From a virus, in IMG/VR virus record IMGVR_UViG_3300025093_000002, positions 1 to 64,000 of that record: a DNA stretch of 64,000 bases; one strand, written 5' to 3'. Below are positions 39,647 through 46,952 of this stretch, piece by piece (the stretch's first letter is position 1; each line of letters begins with the position of its first letter). The translations under genes and the position numbers were made by a program. The notes under the pieces were generated by a model that was not told the DNA's origin, made no database searches, and worked only from the letters and a program-made list of their open reading frames with translations.

Positions 39647-40146
39647 GCTTTATTCAAGCAGACGCCGCGAACGTGAAGGCAGCGATTGCCGACATGATGG
39701 CGCAGTTCCCCGAACTGGCTGACGACTCCGAGTTGCGGGCCGACATGTTCGAAGGCGAAACCGACCTCAACCGCGTCATCGACAAGGCCATCCGCGAGAA
39801 GTTGGATGCCGACACGATGGCAGCGGCCATCAAGGAACGCGTGTCCGACCTCTCCGAGCGCAAGCGCCGCCAGGAGCGTCGTGCCGAGGCCATGAAGGGC
39901 TTGGTCAAGAGCCTGATGCTCGCCGCCGACTTGCCAAAGGTTGTCCTTCCTGACGCCACGGTGAGCATCACCAAGCCGCGCACGAAGGTCAACGTCACCG
40001 ACATTGACGCTCTGCCGCAGGGGTTCTTCGTGACCGAGCGCAAGGCGAAGTCTGCCGAAATCAAGACCGCCTTGGAAGCGGGCGAACAGATCCCCGGCGC
40101 CGAACTCGTGCTGGGCGAAGAGAGCATCATGGTGAGGACGAAATGA
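39643..40146 (+). CDS. Siphovirus Gp157-family protein (167 aa)
   Basis: A helical N-terminus (ERVSDLSERKRRQERRAEAMKGLVKSLMLAA) and a C-terminal VSITKPRTKVNVTDIDALPQGFF...IKTALEAGEQIPGAELV follow the Gp157 family (Pfam Sipho_Gp157), usually encoded with recombination proteins and once linked to phage resistance in streptococci. Starts with GTG overlapping the preceding stop. Confidence 0.82.
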   Translation: MSFIQADAANVKAAIADMMAQFPELADDSELRADMFEGETDLNRVIDKAIREKLDADTMAAAIKERVSDLSERKRRQERRAEAMKGLVKSLMLAADLPKVVLPDATVSITKPRTKVNVTDIDALPQGFFVTERKAKSAEIKTALEAGEQIPGAELVLGEESIMVRTK

Positions 40147-40841
40147 CCGAAAACCTCGCACTCTGGGAGAAGCTGGGAAAGACTGACCCGGCCCATACGA
40201 AGGGCTTCAAGCGCGGCGGTGGGTTCACCGGAACCGCTATCAAGCCGATGTGGTCCTACAAGCGCATGACTGAAGAATTCGGGCCGTGCGGGACTGGCTG
40301 GGGCGTGGGCGAGCCATCCTTTCAGGTCGTGCCGGGACCGGAAGGCGAAGTACTTGTCTTCTGCACCGCGTCGATTTGGTACGGCAGGCCAAACGAAGAG
40401 CGCGCGACGGTCTACGGCGTGGGCGGCGACAAGGTTGTCGGCAAGAACAAGTTCGGCCTCAACAGCGACGACGAGGCTTTCAAGAAAGCCTTTACCGACG
40501 CCATCACGAACGCCCTGAAGCTCATCGGCGTGGGCGCTGATGTGCACATGGGCCTGTTTGACGACAGCAAATACGTCAACACGCTCAAGCAGGAATTCAC
40601 GGACGAGAAGCCAGCCGATAAGCCGAAGCCAACCAGCGCCGCTGAAATGAAGCGCGGCCTTGAGGCTATCGACCAAGACCTTCTCGACTGCCCGACCATC
40701 GCGGAAGTGAACAAGTGCGCCAAGATTTGGGCATCAATCATGGACCGCGATGAGTGGACCAAGGACTACCGCGAGATTGCGGCTCCGAAGTTCAAAGCAC
40801 GACGCGATGCAATCAACAACGAACAGAAGGAAGTTGCCTGA
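40143..40841 (+). CDS. Putative single-strand annealing recombinase (232 aa)
   Basis: LWEKLGKTDPAHTKGFKRGGGFTGTAIKPMWSYKRMTEEFGPCGTGWGV and the later DAITNALKLIGVGADVHMG look like the Erf/Rad52-like annealing proteins of phages, in which the second segment is a conserved helix near the core. It lies between Gp157 and SSB, the standard place for such a protein. The exact family is uncertain. Confidence 0.65.
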   Translation: MTENLALWEKLGKTDPAHTKGFKRGGGFTGTAIKPMWSYKRMTEEFGPCGTGWGVGEPSFQVVPGPEGEVLVFCTASIWYGRPNEERATVYGVGGDKVVGKNKFGLNSDDEAFKKAFTDAITNALKLIGVGADVHMGLFDDSKYVNTLKQEFTDEKPADKPKPTSAAEMKRGLEAIDQDLLDCPTIAEVNKCAKIWASIMDRDEWTKDYREIAAPKFKARRDAINNEQKEVA

Positions 40842-41224
40842 TGAAGGCTATCGTAATCGCCGGCCGTCTCGGCAAGGACTCCGAACTCCGCAGGACACAG
40901 AAGGGCGATGCCGTTCTTGGCTTCTCCGTTGCCGTCGATGATGGCTATGGCGACAGCAAGCGCACGCTCTGGTTCGAATGCAGCTTATTCGGCAAGCGCG
41001 GACAGTCACTTGAAGGCGCATTGACCAAGGGCAAACAGGTGACCGTCTCGGGCGATTTTTCCACCCGCGAATATGAGGGCAAGACCTTCATGACCGTGAA
41101 CGTCAACGACGTGACGCTTCAGGGCGGCGGCAACGAGCGCCAGCAGCAGACGGCGAAGTCATCCTATGACGAACCCGACAACCGTTCGACAGCCGAAGCG
41201 CTGGACGACGACCTGCCATTTTGA
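40841..41224 (+). CDS. ssb: Single-stranded DNA-binding protein (127 aa)
   Basis: An OB-fold SSB (IAGRLGKDSELRRTQKGDAVLGFSVAVDDGY, WFECSLFGKRGQSLEGALTKGKQVTVSGDF) with a short disordered tail ending in the acidic DDDLPF tip that recruits partner proteins. Shorter than host SSB. Works with the annealing protein in phage recombination and replication. Confidence 0.92.
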   Translation: MKAIVIAGRLGKDSELRRTQKGDAVLGFSVAVDDGYGDSKRTLWFECSLFGKRGQSLEGALTKGKQVTVSGDFSTREYEGKTFMTVNVNDVTLQGGGNERQQQTAKSSYDEPDNRSTAEALDDDLPF

Positions 41225-41232
41225 GGTGAGCC

Positions 41233-41631
41233 ATGGGCCGCGCGCTTCTCGTCATCAACTCAACCGCCGAACGCCAGAAGGCCGCTGCTTGGGTGCAGCA
41301 AGCCCCCTGGGGAACGCGCATTGAATACAAGGGGCCGAAGCGCACCCTGCCCCAGAACGACCGCCTGTGGGCCATGCTGACGGACGTAGCCACGCAACTG
41401 ACGTGGCACGGCGTTCGCCTCACGCCCGACGACTGGAAGCTCATGTTCCTCGATGGCTTGAAGCGCGAACTGCGCATGGTGCCGAACATCGAGGGCAACG
41501 GGTTCGTGAACTTGGGACGCTCTTCGTCCGACTTGGACAAACAGGAGATGAGCGACCTTTTCATCATCATCGAAGCGTTCGGCGCAAAGCATGGCGTCAC
41601 GTTTCACGACCGTCAGGAGCGAGCCGCATGA
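41233..41631 (+). CDS. ninB: NinB-like recombination protein (132 aa)
   Basis: The NinB family pattern is visible: KRTLPQNDRLWAMLTDVATQLTWHGVRLTPDDWKLMFLDGLKRELRMVPNIEGNGFVNLG, followed by SDLFIIIEAFGAKHGV. In lambda NinB (Orf) binds ssDNA and SSB and stands in for RecFOR. Its 3' end is identical to the fragment at 1-87. Overlaps the next gene by 4 bp. Confidence 0.88.
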   Translation: MGRALLVINSTAERQKAAAWVQQAPWGTRIEYKGPKRTLPQNDRLWAMLTDVATQLTWHGVRLTPDDWKLMFLDGLKRELRMVPNIEGNGFVNLGRSSSDLDKQEMSDLFIIIEAFGAKHGVTFHDRQERAA

Positions 41632-41671
41632 GCCTCCCCCTCACCGCCCCTAGCTCTGTCCGCCGCTCTAA
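41545..41671. repeat. Unit-length direct repeat, copy 2 (identical to 1-127)
   Basis: See 1-127. The sequences to the right of this copy (41.7-43.8 kb) remain parallel to 0.1-2.4 kb as a mosaic of near-identical and unrelated blocks up to the integration cassette. Confidence 0.95.
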
Positions 41672-41816
41672 GAGGCGGTGCGCGCAGTATGTCGAGACAC
41701 ACGAGCAGCTTCGACGCGAAGTCGAGATTATGCGCCAGTCCGATGGCCTTGGAGCATGGCTTGCCGATGCCCTTGAGGCTGAGATGGGCTGCTTTGATGC
41801 GGAGGCGGCGGCATGA
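41628..41816 (+). CDS. Small conserved phage protein (62 aa)
   Basis: Near-identical to the product of 84-278, differing by a two-codon deletion and a few substitutions. Start overlaps the ninB stop; its own stop overlaps the HNH gene start. Confidence 0.75.
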   Translation: MSLPLTAPSSVRRSKRRCAQYVETHEQLRREVEIMRQSDGLGAWLADALEAEMGCFDAEAAA

Positions 41817-42181
41817 GCCAGGATGTCGGCACCACGAAGCGTAAGGCCATGTCACCCACGCGGCGGTTGCGCATCTGGGAAGCGCACGGCGGGCAATGCT
41901 GCATCTGTCAGGGCAAGATAGACGGCGTTCGTGAGCGCTGGATTGTCGAGCACGTGCGCCCGCTCGCTCTGGGTGGTGAAGATGCAGACACGAATTGCGC
42001 GCCGGCTCATGAGGCGTGCGCCTCGTCCAAGACGAAAGCCGACATCGCCCAGATTTCCAAGGCCAAGCGCCAGAAGCAAAAGCATATCGGCATCAAGGCC
42101 AAATCAGGCCTGTCCCACCCATTCCTGAAAAAACGCATGGACGGCACGGTCGTTGACCGCCGCACCGGAGAGGTTTTGTGA
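41813..42181 (+). CDS. HNH endonuclease (122 aa)
   Basis: A standard HNH layout: Cys-x2-Cys (CCIC), the His-containing strand IVEHVRPLALGGEDADTN and the closing His plus Cys (APAHEACASSK), with metal-binding and catalytic residues intact. The C-terminal third is basic. It occupies the slot that in the other phage holds the YbcO/Ref-like protein (460-846), so the two probably serve the same step in recombination. Confidence 0.85.
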   Translation: MSQDVGTTKRKAMSPTRRLRIWEAHGGQCCICQGKIDGVRERWIVEHVRPLALGGEDADTNCAPAHEACASSKTKADIAQISKAKRQKQKHIGIKAKSGLSHPFLKKRMDGTVVDRRTGEVL

Positions 42182-42483
42182 TGACCACCCCTGCCCCGAA
42201 TGACGACCTGGTGCGCGCCGGTCTTGAGGCCGCTTACAAGGCCAGCAGCGACTACGTGATGATCGTGGACGACCGGATGCAGCAAATGCTCCGTGTCGCC
42301 ATCCGCGCATATCTCGCGGCGTCTGAGCCAGCCCAAGCCGAAAGGATTTCGGTGCTGGAGCGGGCGCTGGGGCCGTTCGCAGCCGAGGCTGACGCGCGGA
42401 AGAGCAAAGACTTGCGTGGTGCGGTTTGCTTCAACCAGTCGCTGCTCATCGCCGCCCGCGCAGCCCTGAAAGGAGCCCGCTAA
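42181..42483 (+). CDS. Conserved phage protein of unknown function (100 aa)
   Basis: Homologue of the product of 843-1154: same start (PAPNDDLVR) and helical segment AERISVLERALGPFA, different middle. The ATG at 42181 overlaps the HNH stop; a GTG one codon upstream is possible. Confidence 0.7.
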   Translation: MTTPAPNDDLVRAGLEAAYKASSDYVMIVDDRMQQMLRVAIRAYLAASEPAQAERISVLERALGPFAAEADARKSKDLRGAVCFNQSLLIAARAALKGAR

Positions 42484-43235
42484 TGGACAGCATCGAACAG
42501 GCGCGGGAAGCGCTGACGAAGGCCAAGAAGGTGCTTGGGCAAATCCCCGGCGACGTGGACAGCTTCGCAGCATTCGATGCCGTTGATACTGCCCTCGCCG
42601 CCCTCTCCCGTCAGGTGGAGGGGGAGCCGGTCGAGTGCCCGACTTGCAACGGCACCGGAAACGAAGGGCGAAACTCACTATGTCGGGATTGTGATGACCC
42701 ATTCGCCGCCCCGCCCGTCGCTGATAGCGAAGCACTGCGGGAGCGGGTGGACGAGGACGACGCCGAAATGACATGGCGCGATCTTGCCTTGCAGTTTGAC
42801 GGCCAGCGGACGCAGGCGATGCAAATACTGCGCGCGATCCGCGACGGCCACGACATGAAAGACATGGTTGCCGAGTTCGTCGCCGCACCGCCGTTGTTAG
42901 GCGAGGAAGTCCTCGCTGCTCGCATAGCCCGTCTCGCACAAGCCGGGTGCGGGCCAGCGTCGGATTATCAAAACCCCATTCGCAACGATAAGGGCGACAT
43001 CGTCGCTTACCGAGACGAAGCAGGAAACGTCGGGTGGGTCGGAACGCTTAAGGCCGAGGGCGGGCCAGCGGTGACGGAAGCGCGCGACAAGGTGTTGGCT
43101 ACCTTCACCTACAAGATGGCCGTCGAAACGCGCGCGTCCACGAATTACGCCGTACAATTCTGCGCAGCTTTCGCGTCTGCCCTCGAAGCCGCCCTCCATC
43201 CCCAATCGGCGGCAGGGGAGGAAGGGAAGCCATGA
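42483..43235 (+). CDS. Conserved phage protein with zinc motif (250 aa)
   Basis: Homologue of 1154-1951 with matching ends. The middle carries CPTCNGTGNEG and a following CRDC, a DnaJ-type zinc-binding unit missing from the other copy. Helical elsewhere. Function unknown. Confidence 0.7.
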   Translation: MDSIEQAREALTKAKKVLGQIPGDVDSFAAFDAVDTALAALSRQVEGEPVECPTCNGTGNEGRNSLCRDCDDPFAAPPVADSEALRERVDEDDAEMTWRDLALQFDGQRTQAMQILRAIRDGHDMKDMVAEFVAAPPLLGEEVLAARIARLAQAGCGPASDYQNPIRNDKGDIVAYRDEAGNVGWVGTLKAEGGPAVTEARDKVLATFTYKMAVETRASTNYAVQFCAAFASALEAALHPQSAAGEEGKP

Positions 43236-43456
43236 AGCGCGTCGTTTTCACCAGCGAAGCGAGCGCTGCACTGTGCAAGGCGCTTCGCATCCACACGTGG
43301 ATTGACACCACGTCCTACACCTCGTTGTTCGGCATTCAGGCACGGCTTGCCCCAAGGCAGTGGGCGCATGTAGCCGCCAATGGTGCGCCGCTGCTATTCG
43401 ACACAGAAGCCGAAGCGCGCCGCAAGATGGGCGACCTGTTGGAGCGCCAGCCATGA
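43232..43456 (+). CDS. Small hypothetical protein (74 aa)
   Basis: Occupies the slot of 1948-2142 but is unrelated except for the last residues (ERQP). Overlaps both neighbours by four bases. Confidence 0.6.
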   Translation: MKRVVFTSEASAALCKALRIHTWIDTTSYTSLFGIQARLAPRQWAHVAANGAPLLFDTEAEARRKMGDLLERQP

Positions 43457-43761
43457 AGACGGCAAGGGAGATAATCGCGGTCACGGTGGACCGAACGAAC
43501 GGAGAATGGTGGGCCGACGCCATCATCGCCGCTCTCGCTGCCGAGGGGTTCAGCATCGTGGAGACAGGACGCGACCCGGTGACGATTGAGGCGTGCGCAG
43601 AGATTGCCGAGGGCGGTGTCGTGTTCGGCAACCAGAACGAGGTCTACGCCTGTGGCGATATGATGGACGCATGGGAGATGGGCGCTGACGACGCTGGCTC
43701 TTCCGTCGCCAAGGCCATCCGCTCCCTCTCCCGCTCTACAAGGGAGGGGAAGACAGAATGA
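43453..43761 (+). CDS. Conserved small phage protein (102 aa)
   Basis: Homologue of 2139-2444 (same MKTAREIIA start, AAEGFSIVETG core and GKTE end) with a different C-terminal half (EIAEGGVVFGNQNEVYACGDMMDAWEM). Last gene before the integration cassette. Confidence 0.7.
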   Translation: MKTAREIIAVTVDRTNGEWWADAIIAALAAEGFSIVETGRDPVTIEACAEIAEGGVVFGNQNEVYACGDMMDAWEMGADDAGSSVAKAIRSLSRSTREGKTE

Positions 43762-43961
43762 GCCGCGTAAGAGCATTCACGCGCTCGGAAATCATGGACG
43801 CTGCACGTGCCGCCGCAGAGAACGGCATGTGTGCCCGCCTGACGCCCGATGGAGAAATTGAGTTCACGCCAGAGCCTCGGAAGCGCAGTATGCCGAAACC
43901 GACGCCGGAAGAGCTGCTGGAGGGGTTTCTGAATGGAAGGCAAGTTGGTGGGCGTGCATAG
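43758..43961 (+). CDS. Small protein before integrase B, possible recombination directionality factor (67 aa)
   Basis: Begins MSRVRAFTRSEIMDAARAAAENG; the first codons are shared with the excisionase-like gene at 2441, then the sequence differs. It may be the directionality factor of the tRNA-Lys system. Overlaps the integrase start by 29 bp. Confidence 0.55.
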   Translation: MSRVRAFTRSEIMDAARAAAENGMCARLTPDGEIEFTPEPRKRSMPKPTPEELLEGFLNGRQVGGRA

Positions 43962-44943
43962 GGTCAAGGCCAAGCTTAAGGATGGAACCGAGGTCGAATA
44001 CCACTACGCCTGGCGCGGTGGACCTCGGATGCGTTCACGGCCTGGAACGAAAGCCTTCAGCCAGGAATTCGTGCGACTGACACGCGACCGGCCTCAGAAA
44101 GTCTTGGAAGCGTCGTTCGGATGGCTGATAGACGACTATCTCAAGAGCGCGCATTACCAGAAGCTGCGGCCTAGCACCAAGCGCGATTATGACCGTATCA
44201 TCGGCGCTATCAAGCTTCGGTTCTCTCCCATGCCTATCGGTGCAATAGAGGCGCGTGGCGCGCGCAAGGCGTTCAGCGACTGGCGAGACACTATGCGGGA
44301 CACGCCGCGCTCTGCCGACATGCACATGGCCGTTCTGGCGCGCATTCTGTCTTGGGCGAAAGACCGCGAACTCATATCGAAGAACCCGCTAGAGCGGATA
44401 TCGAAGCTCCACAGCGGCAGCCGGAAGGATGTCATCTGGACGCCCTCCCAGATCGCCGCAATCATGAAGGCCTCGCCTCACATCGTTGACGTGGTGAAGA
44501 TTGCGCTCTGGACTATGCAGCGGCAAGGCGACGTTCTGACCATGCCGACGCTGGCGCATTCTGACGACATGCTCTGGATTGTGCAGGGAAAGACCGGAGC
44601 ACGCGTTCGCGTCCGGCCGGCAGATGAATTACAGCCGATCCTGACGCGGGCGAAGGAAGCCAACCGCCAGCGCGTCCTCGTGAACAGCTACGGGCAGAAT
44701 TGGACTTCAAGCGGCTTTCGCGCGTCGTGGCGGAAGGAGCTGGCTCGCCTCAAGATTGAAGGCGTGACGTTCCACGATTTGCGTGGAACCGGCATCAGTT
44801 ACGCATATGCTGGGGGGATGGATATCGAGCGGATCGCTGAGATATCAGGGCACTCTAAGGGCGAGTGCGAAGCGATAATCCGCAAGAACTACCTGGCGGG
44901 CGGCGACGTGATCGAGGCGATCAGAGCAGGAACAAGAGTGTAA
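43933..44943 (+). CDS. int: Tyrosine recombinase, integrase B (336 aa)
   Basis: N-terminal arm-binding region (residues 1-55), SAM-like core-binding domain (55-165) and catalytic domain with Arg197 (MQRQGD), a Lys in QGKTG, His281-x-x-Arg284 (HDLRGT), His307 (SGHS) and Tyr320 (KNYLA). All catalytic residues are present. Next to it lies the tRNA-Lys-derived core flanked by four short arm-type repeats. It is of a different subgroup from integrase A. Confidence 0.93.
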   Translation: MEGKLVGVHRVKAKLKDGTEVEYHYAWRGGPRMRSRPGTKAFSQEFVRLTRDRPQKVLEASFGWLIDDYLKSAHYQKLRPSTKRDYDRIIGAIKLRFSPMPIGAIEARGARKAFSDWRDTMRDTPRSADMHMAVLARILSWAKDRELISKNPLERISKLHSGSRKDVIWTPSQIAAIMKASPHIVDVVKIALWTMQRQGDVLTMPTLAHSDDMLWIVQGKTGARVRVRPADELQPILTRAKEANRQRVLVNSYGQNWTSSGFRASWRKELARLKIEGVTFHDLRGTGISYAYAGGMDIERIAEISGHSKGECEAIIRKNYLAGGDVIEAIRAGTRV

Positions 44944-44966
44944 AATGACGGAAGTCTGTAAAACGG
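44939..44966 (+). repeat. Candidate integrase-B arm sites, left pair
   Basis: TGTAAAATGACGG (44939-44951) and TGTAAAACGG (44957-44966), 18 bp apart in the same orientation. The first overlaps the integrase stop codon. Matching copies lie on the other side of the core at 45090 and 45143. Confidence 0.6.
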
Positions 44967-44998
44967 CTTTCTGGAAATGACCCGCAAAGCCTTGAAAA

Positions 44999-45045
44999 TG
45001 GTGGGTGATGTAGGGATCGAACCTACGACCCGCTGATTAAGAGTC
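44999..45045 (-). other. attP-like core: 3' part of tRNA-Lys(CTT)
   Basis: On the minus strand: anticodon loop CTCTTAA (45037-45043, anticodon CTT), variable region, T arm (GTAGG TTCGATC CCTAC), acceptor end TCACCCA and CCA (44999-45001). The 5' half of the tRNA is absent. Thus an attP-like core, not a functional tRNA. Confidence 0.8.
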
Positions 45046-45089
45046 CCCGCGCAAGTGCAATGTTTTCCGCGCGTTGATATGCTGATGGG

Positions 45090-45153
45090 TGTAAAATGTC
45101 GGCCAGAAAGACTCAACGAAATCAGTGGTGCCCGAATCAAATTGTAAAACGGG
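45090..45153 (+). repeat. Candidate integrase-B arm sites, right pair
   Basis: TGTAAAATGTCGG (45090-45102) and TGTAAAACGGG (45143-45153), same orientation as the left pair. All four share TGTAAAAYG. Confidence 0.6.
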
Positions 45154-45185
45154 AAGCCCTTCCCCTTGCCTATAGGAGAGCGCTG

Positions 45186-45431
45186 ATGAGAGATTACACA
45201 GTCGCTGAAATCGAAGAGCTGCGCACTGCTCTCGCCAATAAAATGCTTTGGGGCCGATATGCGCTTGGCGTCATTGGTGCGTCAGGCGAGCACACAATGA
45301 ATAGGGTGAACCCTGTTGCGGTCGAGGCTCAAGTTCAGACGCACATGATGGCGGGCCATACGGCGGAAACCCTTCTGAGTGAAGAACGCCAAGCTCAAGC
45401 CGCGTGGGAAGCGCAATTTGCGCAGGCTTGA
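45186..45431 (+). CDS. Small protein next to attP B (81 aa)
   Basis: A ribosome site (AGGAGA) precedes the ATG. Helical: YTVAEIEELRTALANKML, later MAGHTAETLLSEERQAQAAWEAQF. Overlaps the following membrane peptide gene by 53 bp. No counterpart beside attP A. Function unknown. Confidence 0.65.
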   Translation: MRDYTVAEIEELRTALANKMLWGRYALGVIGASGEHTMNRVNPVAVEAQVQTHMMAGHTAETLLSEERQAQAAWEAQFAQA

Positions 45432-45513
45432 ACGCCACGGCACCCTCGTCCTCTTCGCTGCCCTTATCGTCGCTCTATGGGCAGTGGGAGAGTGGGTGCT
45501 GGGGCTGCTCTAG
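45379..45513 (+). CDS. Small membrane protein next to attP B (44 aa)
   Basis: Starts with GTG inside the previous gene; a basic N-terminus (KLKPRGKRNLRRLERH), then the membrane segment LVLFAALIVALWAVGEWVLGLL shared with the product of 3817-3966. The DNA of the shared part is nearly identical. Confidence 0.6.
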   Translation: MKNAKLKPRGKRNLRRLERHGTLVLFAALIVALWAVGEWVLGLL

Positions 45514-45668
45514 TCCCGCTTGTCCCAGCGCAGCGTCGAGACGGCGTTCATCGCCAGTTCCATCGTCTCAATCCATGACAGGTCGCAGATCGTCTTGCCG
45601 TCCACGACCAGCTCACGCCGGCACACTTTGCCGTCCAGCATCGTCACGCGAATATGCGCCTTCGTCAT
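45510..45668 (-). CDS. Small late-region protein (52 aa)
   Basis: A compact alpha/beta protein (AHIRVTMLDGKVCRRELVVDGKTICDLSWIETMELAMNAVSTL) with an AAGG ribosome site. Its start overlaps the stop of a 24-codon frame upstream. Last gene of the module-B operon. Confidence 0.65.
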   Translation of the reverse strand: MTKAHIRVTMLDGKVCRRELVVDGKTICDLSWIETMELAMNAVSTLRWDKRD

Positions 45669-45739
45669 GGCCTTCTCTTTCTAAGGTAGTAGCGCGCGAC
45701 ACGCCAGCGAATGAAGATGGAGATGAGCCGGTCAAGCAT
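45665..45739 (-). CDS. Possible linking micro-protein (24 aa)
   Basis: A basic amphipathic peptide (LDRLISIFIRWRVARYYLRKRR) with its start overlapping the metallophosphoesterase stop and its stop overlapping the next start. Possibly only a translational bridge. Confidence 0.4.
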   Translation of the reverse strand: MLDRLISIFIRWRVARYYLRKRRP

Positions 45740-46952
45740 TGACCGCCACCCGCTGAATTTCGCCACGGAACTTGTGATAGGTAATCGCCTGCATCTGCGC
45801 TCGGGCGCTGTAGGCATGGCTCACGGCGTAAGCATCGCGCTCCGCTACGGCGCGCAACTGCTCCCATTTCATGCCGCCGATGTCCTGGCTCTTGTGGTGG
45901 TGGAGGTGTCCGGTGAACAGGAAGCGATGCTTCGTGCGGCCCCAGATTTCCGAATACTCGTCGGCCACGAAATGAACGAGCCGGTCGGCCTTGGCCTTGT
46001 CGCCGTGATGGCCGGCAATCATCACCTTTCCGAACTCATGGACGAAGAATTCGCCAGGCTTCTTGTGGACGATGACTCGTGGGTTATCCCGGTAGCGCTC
46101 GGCTATCGAAAACAGGATCGCGAGGTAGATCGTGGAATTGTGGTTTCCGGGAAGAACGACGACGCGGACTTCCTGGTGCTTTGTCAAAGCGCTTTCAACG
46201 GCTGAAGCGAGAGTGGCAACGCCGATTTCCAGCGTGCGGAACATGCGCGTATCGACATCCAGAACATGCTTCGAGGTAGGCGTCTGGTTCGTGTCGTCAT
46301 TGGCATGGAAGTAGTCGCCCACGTCCATGATGATGCCCGTATGAGCCGCAGGAGAGGCCGCTACGCATTGCGCGACCCAATCCTTCACCCGCTCAGCGGC
46401 AAGGTCCGTGTCGTAGCTGGAGCCCGTTTCATGGTGCCAGGAACGCAGGCCGATATGGGCGTCGGCAATCCCGTAGACCGTGCATAGCTCGCCAAGGACG
46501 ATTGCGGGCGCTTCGACAGGTGTAGCAGGGACGATGTCCGCAAGGGCTGCTTTGATGCGCTCGACAATCTCAAGCGGGTCGGGTTCGCCCTGCTTCGTCT
46601 TGACCCATTGAGCTGAGACGTTGCCGTTCGCGTCGAGTAGTGCGGAGACACCCTTGACGGTGTGCCCTTCAGGAAGGCTGAACGGGCCACGGTCTTCTGC
46701 CGGCTTCTGCCTGACGTATTCGCGGGTAAGATTGCCGTGCGGGTCCAGAACGGACGTTGTGGCGACAATCTCGAAACCGGGCATGACCGGCTTGCGGTTC
46801 ACCAGCCCGCGTGCGGTTGCCATCATGAGATGGCGGCGAAGGGTGGCTTCCGATTTGCCGGTTGCACGAGCAGCATACGAGGCGGTGCCGTGCTGCTGGA
46901 TGATGTCCACGCTCTCAAGGAGCGCTTCGTCTGTCATTGGCGGTGTCGGCAT
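45732..46952 (-). CDS. Metallophosphoesterase with N-terminal HTH (406 aa)
   Basis: Residues 1-60 look like a helix-turn-helix (SYAARATGKSEATLRRHLMMA). The calcineurin-like domain starts near residue 160: IADAHIG (D-x-H), VGDYFHAND (GD), LPGNHN (GNH), AGHHGD and FTGHLHHH (GHxH), all five metal-binding blocks. Such phage enzymes act as DNA exonucleases or phosphodiesterases, and the HTH points to a DNA substrate. Its place between a protease and the end of the lysis operon is unusual. Confidence 0.82.
   Translation of the reverse strand: MPTPPMTDEALLESVDIIQQHGTASYAARATGKSEATLRRHLMMATARGLVNRKPVMPGFEIVATTSVLDPHGNLTREYVRQKPAEDRGPFSLPEGHTVKGVSALLDANGNVSAQWVKTKQGEPDPLEIVERIKAALADIVPATPVEAPAIVLGELCTVYGIADAHIGLRSWHHETGSSYDTDLAAERVKDWVAQCVAASPAAHTGIIMDVGDYFHANDDTNQTPTSKHVLDVDTRMFRTLEIGVATLASAVESALTKHQEVRVVVLPGNHNSTIYLAILFSIAERYRDNPRVIVHKKPGEFFVHEFGKVMIAGHHGDKAKADRLVHFVADEYSEIWGRTKHRFLFTGHLHHHKSQDIGGMKWEQLRAVAERDAYAVSHAYSARAQMQAITYHKFRGEIQRVAVNA

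Noticed and set aside
44999-45045. Possible tRNA-Lys gene
   Set aside because: The same situation: T arm, acceptor end and anticodon loop only, without the 5' half.
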